Below, piece by piece: positions 33,264-41,296 of a stretch of 64,000 bases of DNA. Both the position numbers and the translations under genes were made by a program. How positions within the stretch are numbered: the first letter of the stretch is position 1; the number at the start of each line of letters is the position of its first letter. Source of the DNA: Alloacidobacterium dinghuense (GTDB lineage Bacteria; Acidobacteriota; Terriglobia; Terriglobales; Acidobacteriaceae). The notes under the pieces were generated by a model. It saw only the letters and a program-made list of their open reading frames with translations. It was not told the origin of the DNA and did not search any database. The stretch is from positions 5,518,001 through 5,582,000 of the forward strand of contig NZ_CP060394.1 of the NCBI RefSeq assembly GCF_014274465.1, in the 5' to 3' direction.

Positions 33264-33338
33264 AGGTTCTCCCTCATCCAAATACTTACTGATTATGTAC
33301 GTCCGGTATCCTGTTTATTTGCCGTTCGTAGAGTTCCT

Positions 33339-34691
33339 TTAAGGTCCAGATACTAGATTGCGATTTGTTCCGCGAAGTGCGCTGACAAATTTGGAGAAAT
33401 CGGTGAAGTTCCACACAATGTTGGCTCTGGAGCCTAATGGCTTCATGCTGTATGTTTTGCCAAACACCTCATTTTCTCCAACAAACACAATTGATTTCGC
33501 ATGAAGCTTCTCTGCAAACTCGAAATGCCTCCTGATCTTCAAGCCAGGCTCGCCTACCTCGATTCGGAACTCTTCGCCCCGTAACTTCTGAGCAAGCTCC
33601 AAGGCGTTCGGAGCGACTTCTAAGGACATAGGGGCAATGTAAGCGTGTGGACCTTTCGCTACGGTGTTTGCTGCCTCATCTGCAATCTGTTGCCCCCATG
33701 ATGCCTGTGATTGAAGCGTCAGAATCAGCCTGTCCTCGCCCATGGCGAAGCCAATCCCCGGAGCCTTCGGCCCGCCAATTGCTTCCGACAACCCGTCATA
33801 ACGCCCGCCGCCAAGTAATGCGTTCTGCGCGCCCAGCCCGCCATGCGTGAATTCAAAGGTCGTGCGCGTATAGTAATCGAGACCACGCACCAATCGCGGA
33901 TTCACTTCATACTTCACTCCGCACGCATCGAGCGCAGCCAGAACAGCAGCAAAATGAGCCTTCGAGGCGTCATCGAGATAATCGGCAATCTTCGGCAGCT
34001 TCTCGATGATCTCCTGATCGTTCGCGTCCTTTGAATCGAGCACGCGCAAAGGATTCGTCTCTGCGCGCCGCTGGTTGTCCTCACACATCAGGTGCTTCAT
34101 TGGAGCCAGCGCCTCGCGTAAAGCAGCCACGTAGCGCGGCCGATCCGTGGCCGACCCGACAGAATTAATCTCCAGCCGCCAGCCCGTAATCCCCAACTCA
34201 TTGAGAAAGGTAGCCAGCATCTCCAACACTTCGGCATCGCGCAGCGGCGACTCCGAACCCGCGCTCGGCGGCCCAATCGCTTCCGCGCCAATCTGCCAAA
34301 ACTGCCGGTAGCGTCCCTTCTGCGGACGCTCGCGCCGGAACTGCGGCCCAATGTAATAGAGCTTCTGCAGCAGCCCCGTTTCGCCCAGCTTGTGTTCGAT
34401 ATAAGCCCGCACCACGCCTGCCGTATTCTCTGGCCGTAAGGTCAGCGACTGCGCCTTTTCAGACTGCGCCCGTGCGCGATCCTCCCACGTATACATCTCT
34501 TTCGAGACGATATCCGTCTCTTCGCCCACACCGCGCGCAAACAACTGCGTGTCTTCAAAAATAGGTGTACGAATCTCGCCGAAGTTATAGCGCGCAAAGA
34601 CGCGCCGCGCAGTCTCCTCGACAAAATTCCAGAGTTCGGTTTCCGGCGGCAGTAAATCCCGTGTGCCGCGAACGGCCTTCAATGTGCTCAT
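33339..34691 (-). CDS. hisS: Histidyl-tRNA synthetase
   Basis: A 450-residue class II synthetase for tRNA-His. N-terminal signature AVRGTRDLLPPE, motif 2 region LRPENTAGVVRAYIEH and FRRERPQKGRYRQFWQIGAE, histidine-specific LVRGLDYYTRTTFEF and GGGRYDGLSEAIGG, then the C-terminal Rossmann anticodon-binding domain (AYIAPMSLEVAPNALELAQ). Complete and normal in length. It is the first of an apparent hisS - small gene - aspS run on the minus strand. Confidence 0.97.
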   Translation of the reverse strand: MSTLKAVRGTRDLLPPETELWNFVEETARRVFARYNFGEIRTPIFEDTQLFARGVGEETDIVSKEMYTWEDRARAQSEKAQSLTLRPENTAGVVRAYIEHKLGETGLLQKLYYIGPQFRRERPQKGRYRQFWQIGAEAIGPPSAGSESPLRDAEVLEMLATFLNELGITGWRLEINSVGSATDRPRYVAALREALAPMKHLMCEDNQRRAETNPLRVLDSKDANDQEIIEKLPKIADYLDDASKAHFAAVLAALDACGVKYEVNPRLVRGLDYYTRTTFEFTHGGLGAQNALLGGGRYDGLSEAIGGPKAPGIGFAMGEDRLILTLQSQASWGQQIADEAANTVAKGPHAYIAPMSLEVAPNALELAQKLRGEEFRIEVGEPGLKIRRHFEFAEKLHAKSIVFVGENEVFGKTYSMKPLGSRANIVWNFTDFSKFVSALRGTNRNLVSGP

Positions 34692-34733
34692 TTCAGTGGG
34701 TAAGCCTTATTTTCCAGCTTATCAGGGAGACGG

Positions 34734-35258
34734 CTATTTCCAGTTCTTCTGCTCTTCGAGATAAATCTTGGTGTAGTCCAGATAATTGCGCGCGTATTTC
34801 AAAATCTCATCGCGATCGTCCGATGTCAGATCGCGCCGCACTTTGCCCGGGACGCCTGCCACCAGCGAACGCGGCGGAATTTTTGCACCCTCAGGAATCA
34901 CCGCGCCGGCCGCAATAATCGAGCCCTCGCCAATATGCGCATTATTCAAAATCACGGCGCCGATGCCGATCAGGCAGCAGTCCTCAATCACGCATCCATG
35001 CACCGTGGCATTGTGGCCGATCGTCACCCAGTCGCCAATCATCACCGGATAGAGATTGCGCATCCCATGCAGCACAGCGCAATCCTGAACATTCGAATGC
35101 GCACCAATGCGAATCGAGTGCACGTCGCCGCGCACCACCGCATTCATCCAGATACTGGAATGCTCATCAAGAACCACATCGCCCAACACCTGGGCAGAAA
35201 CATCCACGTAGCAGCTCTCGGGAATCACAGGCGTATGGCCCTGATAGGAACGGATCAT
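34734..35258 (-). CDS. Gamma-class carbonic anhydrase-like protein (left-handed beta-helix)
   Basis: A 174-residue hexapeptide-repeat protein. The ATG at 35258 (MIRSYQGHTP) has GAGGTG at good distance. Repeats run from VDVSAQVLGDVVLDEHSSIWM to the C-terminal helix. The three metal His of the gamma-carbonic-anhydrase family are present in GAHSNVQDCAVLHG and GDWVTIGHNATVHGC. The protein probably binds zinc or iron and may hydrate CO2, though many YrdA/PaaY-like relatives are weak enzymes or thioesterases. It lies 42 bp upstream of hisS and may share its transcript. Confidence 0.9.
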   Translation of the reverse strand: MIRSYQGHTPVIPESCYVDVSAQVLGDVVLDEHSSIWMNAVVRGDVHSIRIGAHSNVQDCAVLHGMRNLYPVMIGDWVTIGHNATVHGCVIEDCCLIGIGAVILNNAHIGEGSIIAAGAVIPEGAKIPPRSLVAGVPGKVRRDLTSDDRDEILKYARNYLDYTKIYLEEQKNWK

Positions 35259-35307
35259 GACGTACACCTCGGCATACATCAGTGTAGCCATTCCCGCCGG
35301 TTCGGGG

Positions 35308-36768
35308 CTAGGTGCTGCGCGCCATCTCCTGTGGATGGAAGATCGATTTCCATGAGGCATCGAGATACAGCCACCGCTGCGTGCTGAACCAGCTCGTCGG
35401 CAGCTCCGGAACATGCAGGAAGCCATGCCCAACCACGCAGATCAACTCCGTCCCGTTCCACCCCAGGAAATTCTGGGACGCCTGCCCCACATGCACAGGG
35501 TTCCGCAGCAACTGCAGGCAAACCGGGCAACGGCAGCGCTGGTCGCGCAGCATCCAGCGAAACCCCGCCAAAGCCGAGGCAAAGGTAAGAATCAGCTGCG
35601 CGGATTGCGTATCTTGAAATGCCTGTGCCAGGTCGAGCGATGCAAAACATATAGCCGGGACAATCAATATCAGTTTTGCCGTAAAGAAGAGCCAGCGTCG
35701 CAGCCGTAACGCCAGCGATTGCTGCCGCGGATTGTACGGATATTCTCCCAGCGGCAGCGATGTCGTCGCAGGAAGCGCCAGCAAAGCCAGGAGCGCCGCG
35801 AAGGCAAAAAAGACAAACGGCTCGCGCGCATAGTGCTTCACCGATACGCAGGCAAAACCGGCAACGCTCCCGTCATTCTGCGGCACCACCATGTGCCAGC
35901 TTTCCTCCGTTGCCGACCGAACGAGCGCCGGCTGAATACGCGCCACTACAAATCCGAGTGACTGAGCCGCAAGCGTCTCTACGCGGCTTTGATCTTCGAG
36001 CAGCCACGCATCGACCCGTCCGGGAAGCCGCCAGGCGTCTCGTTTCGCAACGCCGATAATCATTGCCTTCTCACCCATCAAAAAAACAACGCGGCCAAGG
36101 ATGTGAGGATCGGCATGAAAAGCTCTGCGCCACAACGCATCGCTGAGAACAAGTTGCGGGCCGGCGGTCGCCAGATGATCAGCAACCGGAAAACTCGCAG
36201 TTTCCAGCAAGGAAAGAAGGTTGCCTGAGCTGCGGGCGACGGAAAGCTCCAATTCTGCTCCATGTCCCGTGTGAAGCTGCCTGCGCACAATCTGGTAAAA
36301 AGCCAGATCGGAAAACACTCCTTGCGTTGCGCGTTGCCAGTAGCGAAATTCTCCAAGCGAGATACTTGCAGACGGCGTGTGCGAAGAGCCATTCCTGGCG
36401 ACAACCACCAACGTGCGTGCATCGCGATACGGCGAGGGTAGCAATGTCCCCCGCGTCCCCGGCAGAACATACGCCAATCCAAGGCTTACTAACGCCGTCA
36501 TGAGCAGCGACAAAAGGCACAGCACGGGAGATGACCTGACTGCATGCGAGCTTCGCGAACCTGCGCGGCGAAGGTCAGCCCGCAACAAATAAGCATCCCG
36601 AAACGCCCCGCCTGCAAATGCAGTTGCTTCTTCCGCTGCGCGCAATTGCGCAACGTGCCAAAGTTCAGCTTTCCACTCCCTAAGCCATTCTCTACGGTCT
36701 TCCGAAGGCACGATCCAGGAGGCAAAGCGCAGGACGGCCATGCAGGCGTGCAGCGGAAGAGGCCTCAT
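35308..36768 (-). CDS. ADOP/MacB-like membrane protein, lacking most permease helices
   Basis: A 486-residue protein. Residues 1-75 resemble the cytoplasmic N-terminal segment of acidobacterial duplicated orphan permeases (SEDRREWLREWKAELWH). One helix follows (LCLLSLLMTALVSLGLAYVL), then a MacB-type periplasmic domain (SISLGEFRYWQRATQGVFSDLAFYQ). The usual permease blocks are missing; instead there are two or three helices and a C-terminal segment with Cys pairs (RCRCPVCLQLL). Full ADOPs are about 800 residues, so this is a reduced or remodelled member. Its start overlaps the end of padR (4 bp), as is common for PadR-ADOP pairs. Confidence 0.7.
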   Translation of the reverse strand: MRPLPLHACMAVLRFASWIVPSEDRREWLREWKAELWHVAQLRAAEEATAFAGGAFRDAYLLRADLRRAGSRSSHAVRSSPVLCLLSLLMTALVSLGLAYVLPGTRGTLLPSPYRDARTLVVVARNGSSHTPSASISLGEFRYWQRATQGVFSDLAFYQIVRRQLHTGHGAELELSVARSSGNLLSLLETASFPVADHLATAGPQLVLSDALWRRAFHADPHILGRVVFLMGEKAMIIGVAKRDAWRLPGRVDAWLLEDQSRVETLAAQSLGFVVARIQPALVRSATEESWHMVVPQNDGSVAGFACVSVKHYAREPFVFFAFAALLALLALPATTSLPLGEYPYNPRQQSLALRLRRWLFFTAKLILIVPAICFASLDLAQAFQDTQSAQLILTFASALAGFRWMLRDQRCRCPVCLQLLRNPVHVGQASQNFLGWNGTELICVVGHGFLHVPELPTSWFSTQRWLYLDASWKSIFHPQEMARST

Positions 36769-37082
36769 ACGCGCTCAGCCTCCGTCTGCGGGATCAGTTT
36801 TTCCAGCAGGGGATAGCGTTTAAGCGAAGCCTCCAGCGTCGCCTTTCCCGCTCGCGTCACCTTGTAGTATTTGCGCGGCGGACGCTGCTCCGAAGTGGCA
36901 ATCGTCTCCGCCTCCCACTTCGACTGAATCAGCCCGTCGCGCTCGAGTCTGCGCATCGCCGGATAGACAGTACCGCTTGGCAGCCCCGTCATCTCCATCA
37001 CGCTGAAGCCGTAGATATAACCGGCGCTGATGGCCCTCAGTATCAGCGCGGCGGTATGCGATAGTTTCGGCTCTGCGCCCAT
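36765..37082 (-). CDS. PadR family transcriptional regulator
   Basis: A 105-residue winged-helix repressor: LSHTAALILRAISAGYIYGFSVMEMTGLPSGTVYPAMRRLERDGLIQSKWE is the PadR fold, with PPRKYYKVTRAGKATLE forming the wing. It is translationally coupled to the ADOP-like gene. A near-perfect 18-bp inverted repeat covers the divergent promoters just upstream (37098-37144), so it very likely represses itself and the divergent ABC exporter. TATAAT ends only nine bases before the ATG, which implies a leaderless or almost leaderless mRNA. Confidence 0.93.
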   Translation of the reverse strand: MGAEPKLSHTAALILRAISAGYIYGFSVMEMTGLPSGTVYPAMRRLERDGLIQSKWEAETIATSEQRPPRKYYKVTRAGKATLEASLKRYPLLEKLIPQTEAERV

Positions 37083-37091
37083 GCCCGGCCA

Positions 37092-37097
37092 TTATAC
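37092..37097 (-). promoter_or_regulatory. -10 element of padR
   Basis: A consensus TATAAT on the minus strand, nine bases before the padR start codon. The -35 region (CGTCAA-like, 17 bp upstream) is weak and lies between the arms of the PadR inverted repeat. Confidence 0.6.
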
Positions 37098-37144
37098 CTA
37101 TGTAGCATGCTACTTGACGAGCCTGTAAGTAGTTTGCTACATAG
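37098..37144. promoter_or_regulatory. Probable PadR operator (18-bp inverted repeat)
   Basis: The arm at 37098-37115 (CTATGTAGCATGCTACTT) is repeated inverted at 37127-37144 with two mismatches, separated by 11 bp. The left arm itself contains the palindrome GTAGCATGCTAC. ATGT-N-ACAT-type inverted repeats are typical PadR sites. The site covers promoter elements of both divergent genes. Confidence 0.75.
37114..37143 (+). promoter_or_regulatory. Promoter of the ABC exporter genes
   Basis: TTGACG (37114-37119) and TACATA (37138-37143) are separated by 18 bp. The predicted start of transcription falls on or next to the ATG at 37150, so the message would be leaderless unless the weak AGGAT before the ATG is transcribed from further upstream. 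Confidence 0.5.
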
Positions 37145-37149
37145 GATAC

Positions 37150-37938
37150 ATGGAAACGCCTCCCATCCTTGCCCTCGAGAACATCACCAAGCGCTATCGC
37201 GGCATCGCCGCCGTTGAAAATGTAAGCTTCCAACTCGATGCAGGCGAGATCGCCGGTTATCTCGGCCCCAACGGCTCCGGCAAATCGACCACGGTAAAAA
37301 TCATCACCGGGATGCTGCAGCCGAACACGGGGAAAGTGCTCTTTCGCGGCAAGCCGATTCACGACAATCTTGTCGCCTACCGCTCGGTATTGGGCTACGT
37401 CCCGGAAGAAGCCCACGTGTACACGCATCTATCCGGACTTGAATATCTTCAACTCGTCGGGCGTCTGCGCGGAATGACCGAAAAACTTATCGCGCTCAAG
37501 GCGCACACGCTGCTCAAGCTGCTGGCGCTCGAATCCTGGCGCTATTCGCCGATTTCGCTCTATTCCAAGGGCATGAAGCAGCGCGTCCTCATCGCCGCCG
37601 CATTGATGCACAATCCACAGTTACTGATCTTCGACGAGCCGCTCTCCGGCCTCGATGTTGTTTCCGCACGTCTCTTCAAGGATCTGCTCACTGCCCTCGC
37701 CGCCGAGGGAAAAGCGATTCTCTACATCTCGCACGTGCTCGAAGTCGTCGAGCAGATTTGCGGCCGCGTCATTGTCATTGCGCAGGGAAAGATCTGTGCA
37801 AACGCAGCCCCGTCGGAGCTGACCCAACTGATGCAACTGCCAAGCCTTGAAAGCGTCTTCGCGCAGCTCGTACAGCAGCAGGACACAAAAACCGCAGCCA
37901 GCGAAATGGTTGAAGTGATGAGGGCGACCCGTGCATAG
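37150..37938 (+). CDS. ABC transporter ATP-binding protein
   Basis: A 262-residue ATPase subunit. Walker A GPNGSGKST near residues 39-47, Q-loop region VLGYVPEEAHVYTHLSG, signature SPISLYSKGMKQRV, Walker B LLIFDEPLSGLD and the switch His in ILYISHVLEVVE. It resembles exporters of the ABC-2/bacitracin-daunorubicin type (about 260 residues). It overlaps the following membrane gene by eight bases. Expression is expected to be controlled by the divergent PadR regulator via the shared operator. Substrate unknown; antibiotic or lipid export is typical for PadR-linked systems. Confidence 0.93.
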   Translation: METPPILALENITKRYRGIAAVENVSFQLDAGEIAGYLGPNGSGKSTTVKIITGMLQPNTGKVLFRGKPIHDNLVAYRSVLGYVPEEAHVYTHLSGLEYLQLVGRLRGMTEKLIALKAHTLLKLLALESWRYSPISLYSKGMKQRVLIAAALMHNPQLLIFDEPLSGLDVVSARLFKDLLTALAAEGKAILYISHVLEVVEQICGRVIVIAQGKICANAAPSELTQLMQLPSLESVFAQLVQQQDTKTAASEMVEVMRATRA

Positions 37939-39721
37939 CGCATTTCAGATCTTTACTCCGCCGGAAAACCCCGTGCTCTCACTCGAAGTGCAGGCCCGGA
38001 TGACCAGCAAAGAAATCGTTCGCATGAACAGATTCGTCGTTCTCGCACGACATTTCTTTGATCGCTTCTTCGATAACCCTCTGACTTCGCTCGACGGCGA
38101 AAATGGCGTGCGCGCCATTCAAATCCTCTGCTTCATTGCCGTCCCCGGATTGATGGTCGCACTCTCGCTCATTCCGTCGTACTTCATCTTTCCTCCGAAT
38201 ACAGCGCCGCGTGCCTACTGGGCGCGCGTCAGCGACCATTACTTTTACGTCATGTACTCAAGCGTGGCAATGGGGGCGGCCACTGTTTTTGAATGGAACC
38301 TGCTCTTCCCCGACCTGATCGATGTTCAGGTGCTTACACCGCTGCCTGTTCCGGCACGGAAGCTCTTCGCCGCCAGGATCGCATCGCTTGCAGCATTCGT
38401 AAGCCTCTCCCTGCTCGCTACCGGCCTCTTCGGTGCCGTTTTGCTGCCTCTCATCGCGGAAGAGCCGAGCGTGCTGCGCCACTTCATCGCACACGTGATT
38501 GCAGTAGCCGCAGGCGGGTTCTTCACCGCCGGATTCTTCGTCGCCCTGCAGGGATTCCTGCTCAACATTTTCGGCGATCGATTCTTTCGTTGGATATCCG
38601 CAGCCCTGCAAGGGCTTTCGCTCGCAGTGCTTCTCATCGTGCTGTTTCTTTTTCCACTGCTCTCGGAAAATCTGCGGCTCCTGCTCACTTCAGGCAACCA
38701 TGCTGCTCTCTGGTTCCCGCCCTTCTGGTTTCTCGGAATTTACCAGGTATTGCTTGAAGGCGGGCGTGCCTTGCCCGTCTTCTTCCAGCTTGCAGCAAAA
38801 GGAGGTTGGGCATTGCTTCTCGTCTTGTCGCTTGCCTGCCTCACCTACCCTCTGGCCTATCGAAGAAAGATGCGCAGCACAATCGAGGGCACGGTCGCGA
38901 AGAGTTCTCGTAACCGGCTGGCCGAGGCAAAGGTTGCTCTTCTGCACAGCGTCTTGATCTTCAAACCCGCTCAGAGGGCCGTGTATCACTTCACCACGCG
39001 AACCCTGAAGCGCGCCCCGCATCATCGGGTGTTTCTCTCCATGTATGCTGGGGCTGCATTCGCCCTGCTGATTGCCGTCACTGTTGAACTCCGCCAGGAC
39101 AACACCCATCTCGCGCTCGTCTTTTCGCGGCACGGCTTGCTTGCCGCTGTTCCCATCGTGGCGCTGCTCGCGGTCGTCGGGCTCAAAGGCGCATTCCTGT
39201 CTCCGGTCGAACTGCAGGCAAACTGGGCCTTCCACGTCGTTGGCCGGCGACCGAACGAAGATCACCTTGTCTCGACCCAGCGCTGGACTCTCCTGCGTTC
39301 TCTAAGTATCACAGCGACAGTTCTCTTATTGGTGCAGATCATCGGAGGCGCCGCGTTCGCGCATATCCGGCTTATGATGGCGCAGTTGCTCGTAGCCCAG
39401 GGGTTATGTGTCTTGCTCATCGACATCCTCTTCCTGCGCTTCCTGTCGGTGCCATTCACCGTGCCCCTCGCCTATTCGAAGCGCAATATAGCGGTGACCG
39501 TAACGCTCTTCCTCTTGTTGTTTCCTGGCTACATTCAGCTAACCGTGGATACGGCACTATGGACGGAGCACAGCCTCTGGCACTTCATCCCTATTGCAGC
39601 CTTCTTCCTGGTAACCCATATTCTGCTCCAGCGGAAACAGCGCGAACTCATCCGCGAACGCGCAGACTGGCCTGAAGATGGGTATATCGACGAATTCCCA
39701 CAACGCCTGGGTCTTTCCTGA
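37931..39721 (+). CDS. Large ABC-type membrane permease of unknown substrate
   Basis: A 596-residue integral membrane protein with about 10-12 hydrophobic helices (for example ILCFIAVPGLMVALSLIPSYF, VFLSMYAGAAFALLIAVTV). It is translationally coupled to the ATPase gene, so it is almost certainly the membrane partner of that exporter. The C-terminal half carries cytosolic charged loops (HVVGRRPNEDHLVSTQRW). No standard ABC-2 domain signature was evident; similar proteins are Acidobacteriota-typical orphans. The first 40 residues contain a second Met start (MTSKEIVRMNRF) that could be used instead. Confidence 0.75.
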   Translation: MHSAFQIFTPPENPVLSLEVQARMTSKEIVRMNRFVVLARHFFDRFFDNPLTSLDGENGVRAIQILCFIAVPGLMVALSLIPSYFIFPPNTAPRAYWARVSDHYFYVMYSSVAMGAATVFEWNLLFPDLIDVQVLTPLPVPARKLFAARIASLAAFVSLSLLATGLFGAVLLPLIAEEPSVLRHFIAHVIAVAAGGFFTAGFFVALQGFLLNIFGDRFFRWISAALQGLSLAVLLIVLFLFPLLSENLRLLLTSGNHAALWFPPFWFLGIYQVLLEGGRALPVFFQLAAKGGWALLLVLSLACLTYPLAYRRKMRSTIEGTVAKSSRNRLAEAKVALLHSVLIFKPAQRAVYHFTTRTLKRAPHHRVFLSMYAGAAFALLIAVTVELRQDNTHLALVFSRHGLLAAVPIVALLAVVGLKGAFLSPVELQANWAFHVVGRRPNEDHLVSTQRWTLLRSLSITATVLLLVQIIGGAAFAHIRLMMAQLLVAQGLCVLLIDILFLRFLSVPFTVPLAYSKRNIAVTVTLFLLLFPGYIQLTVDTALWTEHSLWHFIPIAAFFLVTHILLQRKQRELIRERADWPEDGYIDEFPQRLGLS

Positions 39722-39858
39722 GAAAGACAGCGAACTAATCCCTTTGTATAACTCGAATAACTAGCTAGATATCAGCGACTTAATTCATTTCTCGCTCAGA
39801 GCGCGAATCCTGATATTCTATTTAAGCCCTAGTGGGTCGGTTTGGAGGTGTAGTTCAG

Positions 39859-40056
39859 TTGGCAGAGGTTCGTGTGCAGGAAGGCGAGCCGCTGGAAAAT
39901 GCGTTGCGCCGGTTTAAGCGGAAGGTACAGCAGGAAGACATCATCAAGGAAGTGAAGCGTCATTCCTTTTACCTGAAGCCCGGTGAAAAGCGCCGTGTGA
40001 AAGAGGCGTTGGCACGCAAGCGGAATCGCAAAAAGGCTCGTAAAGAGCAGGATTAA
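39859..40056 (+). CDS. rpsU: 30S ribosomal protein S21
   Basis: A 65-residue basic protein of the small ribosomal subunit: AEVRVQEGEPLENALRRFKRKVQ, KRHSFYLKPGEKRR and the Arg/Lys-rich tail are diagnostic of S21. The start is a TTG at 39859, nine bases after GGAGGTG; longer frames starting at GTG 39832 would bury this site. TTG initiation may lower translation. It is monocistronic, followed after about 25 bp by a hairpin. Confidence 0.92.
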   Translation: MAEVRVQEGEPLENALRRFKRKVQQEDIIKEVKRHSFYLKPGEKRRVKEALARKRNRKKARKEQD

Positions 40057-40080
40057 CTTAGCTCCAGACCATGTGTTGAC

Positions 40081-40106
40081 AGCCCCGTGGCGATTGCGAC
40101 GGGGCT
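40081..40106. terminator. Hairpin downstream of rpsU
   Basis: AGCCCCGT (40081-40088) pairs perfectly with ACGGGGCT (40099-40106) around a 10-base loop. There is no T-run. It lies 25 bp after the rpsU stop. Confidence 0.55.
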
Positions 40107-40344
40107 GAGTTACAAGAAAGCTGTCGCAGTCCCCTCGGCGTGCCTCTCGGCATGTCATACCGGTTCAATTAAGTGACCGGTAGTCGCCGCCCTTCACCGC
40201 GGCCGGGCCCCTCGCAATAGTTGTCTTTTAGAAGTTCACCGAAAAGAAGTTCGCTACGATCAGCAGCTTTCATTCACTATGTCTGTGAATTAGGGCTCTG
40301 AGCCGGCGCTGTAGTATCTCGGCAGTCCGGCTGGGGAACGCGAG

Positions 40345-40656
40345 ATGGAGTTCGTCGACAAGATTCTCAAATGTGTGGATTGCGGGAATGAATTTGTATT
40401 CACCGCGGGGGAACAGCTTTTCTTTCACGACAAGCAATTCCGGAACGATCCCAAACGGTGCAAGCTGTGCAAAGCAAAGCGTGCATCCGGGGGATCCGCC
40501 GTACGCGCCGAAACCCGTACAACTTGCTCGGAGTGCGGTCACGAAACGACCGTACCGTTCAAGCCAACGCAGGGGCGCCCGGTATTGTGCCGTGAATGCT
40601 TTCAGCGAAAAAGGATTGTGCCGGTTGCCGCGCAGCAACCGCCGGCTACTCTCTAA
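40345..40656 (+). CDS. Double zinc-ribbon protein (zf-trcl type)
   Basis: A 103-residue protein with four CxxC pairs. The first half is the PF13451-type ribbon: KILKCVDCGNEFVFTAGEQLFFHDKQF, then CKLCKAKR. The second half repeats a ribbon, TTCSECGHETTVPFKPTQGRPVLCRECFQRK. Such CxxC proteins are widespread in Acidobacteriota, Chloroflexi and Firmicutes; their role is unknown but RNA or protein binding is likely. GGGGAACGCGAG precedes the ATG. It converges on the response regulator gene. Confidence 0.85.
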   Translation: MEFVDKILKCVDCGNEFVFTAGEQLFFHDKQFRNDPKRCKLCKAKRASGGSAVRAETRTTCSECGHETTVPFKPTQGRPVLCRECFQRKRIVPVAAQQPPATL

Positions 40657-40698
40657 CTTCGAGAGACTTCCGGCTTCTTTGGCTTTCAAATAGGGAAA

Positions 40699-41169
40699 TC
40701 AGCTCGTTGCTATGGCTTTGCGCGTTGAAGCACGAGCCTTTCCTGTGGACGGTGTGTCCGCAGTCACCAGTTCGGGCTGTTTCTTAGCCGAGCCTCGCTT
40801 ATTGTCCTCATGCGTTACCAGCAGGGCTTCGATCTGCACCAGGAGATCCTGCGTGTTCATCGGCTTCACCAGCATCTCATCGGCGCCCTCTGCCTGCCAG
40901 TCCTCGCCTGGAATGGGAAACGCGGTCAGCATGGCTACCGCCGGCTGATAAGCCGCCTTCTTGGCCGTCTGGACGACCTCTAGACCCGCACTTTCGCTTT
41001 CCATGCGCATGTCCGTGATCACCATGTGATACTGGGCGTTTTTGATTTTCGATTTGGCTTCACGGGCAGAAGCAGCCGTTTCCACTTCGAACCCATTGAT
41101 TTCCAGCACCGCCTTCAGCGTAAGCAGAACTGCCAGTTCATCGTCCACAAGTAAAATGCGCCGCTTCAT
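40699..41169 (-). CDS. Stand-alone response regulator (CheY-like receiver)
   Basis: A 156-residue protein with one receiver domain. The ATG at 41169 follows AGGGAG. Acidic pocket DDE near residues 9-11, phospho-acceptor Asp in MVITDMRME (near 53), the conserved Thr in AMLTAFP and Lys in MLVKPMN are all present. A 35-residue basic Ser/Thr/Lys-rich tail follows, with no output domain. No histidine kinase is adjacent. It is divergent from mtaB; the frame extension to 41523 overlaps mtaB and is not real. Confidence 0.9.
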   Translation of the reverse strand: MKRRILLVDDELAVLLTLKAVLEINGFEVETAASAREAKSKIKNAQYHMVITDMRMESESAGLEVVQTAKKAAYQPAVAMLTAFPIPGEDWQAEGADEMLVKPMNTQDLLVQIEALLVTHEDNKRGSAKKQPELVTADTPSTGKARASTRKAIATS

Positions 41170-41296
41170 ATAAACTCCCTGATTTTCAACCCGTCTTGAA
41201 AAGAATGATGCTGGTTCAAACTCACCCTGTGAGCATGTGCGCAGCGGTGTGCAGGGTGTCCCCGGACTACGAATTTCCATTGTTACACTAAACAAC

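Noticed and set aside
39844-39870. tRNA-like start (GGAGGTGTAGTTCAGTTGGCAGAG-type sequence) before rpsU
   Set aside because: It resembles the 5' half of a tRNA, but no anticodon arm, T arm or matching acceptor follows. The bases are the ribosome-binding site and first codons of rpsU; the likeness is chance.
40159-40183. TACCGGT / ACCGGTA inverted repeat after rpsU
   Set aside because: 7-bp arms with an 11-base spacer, far from any start codon and without T-run; too weak to call an operator or terminator.
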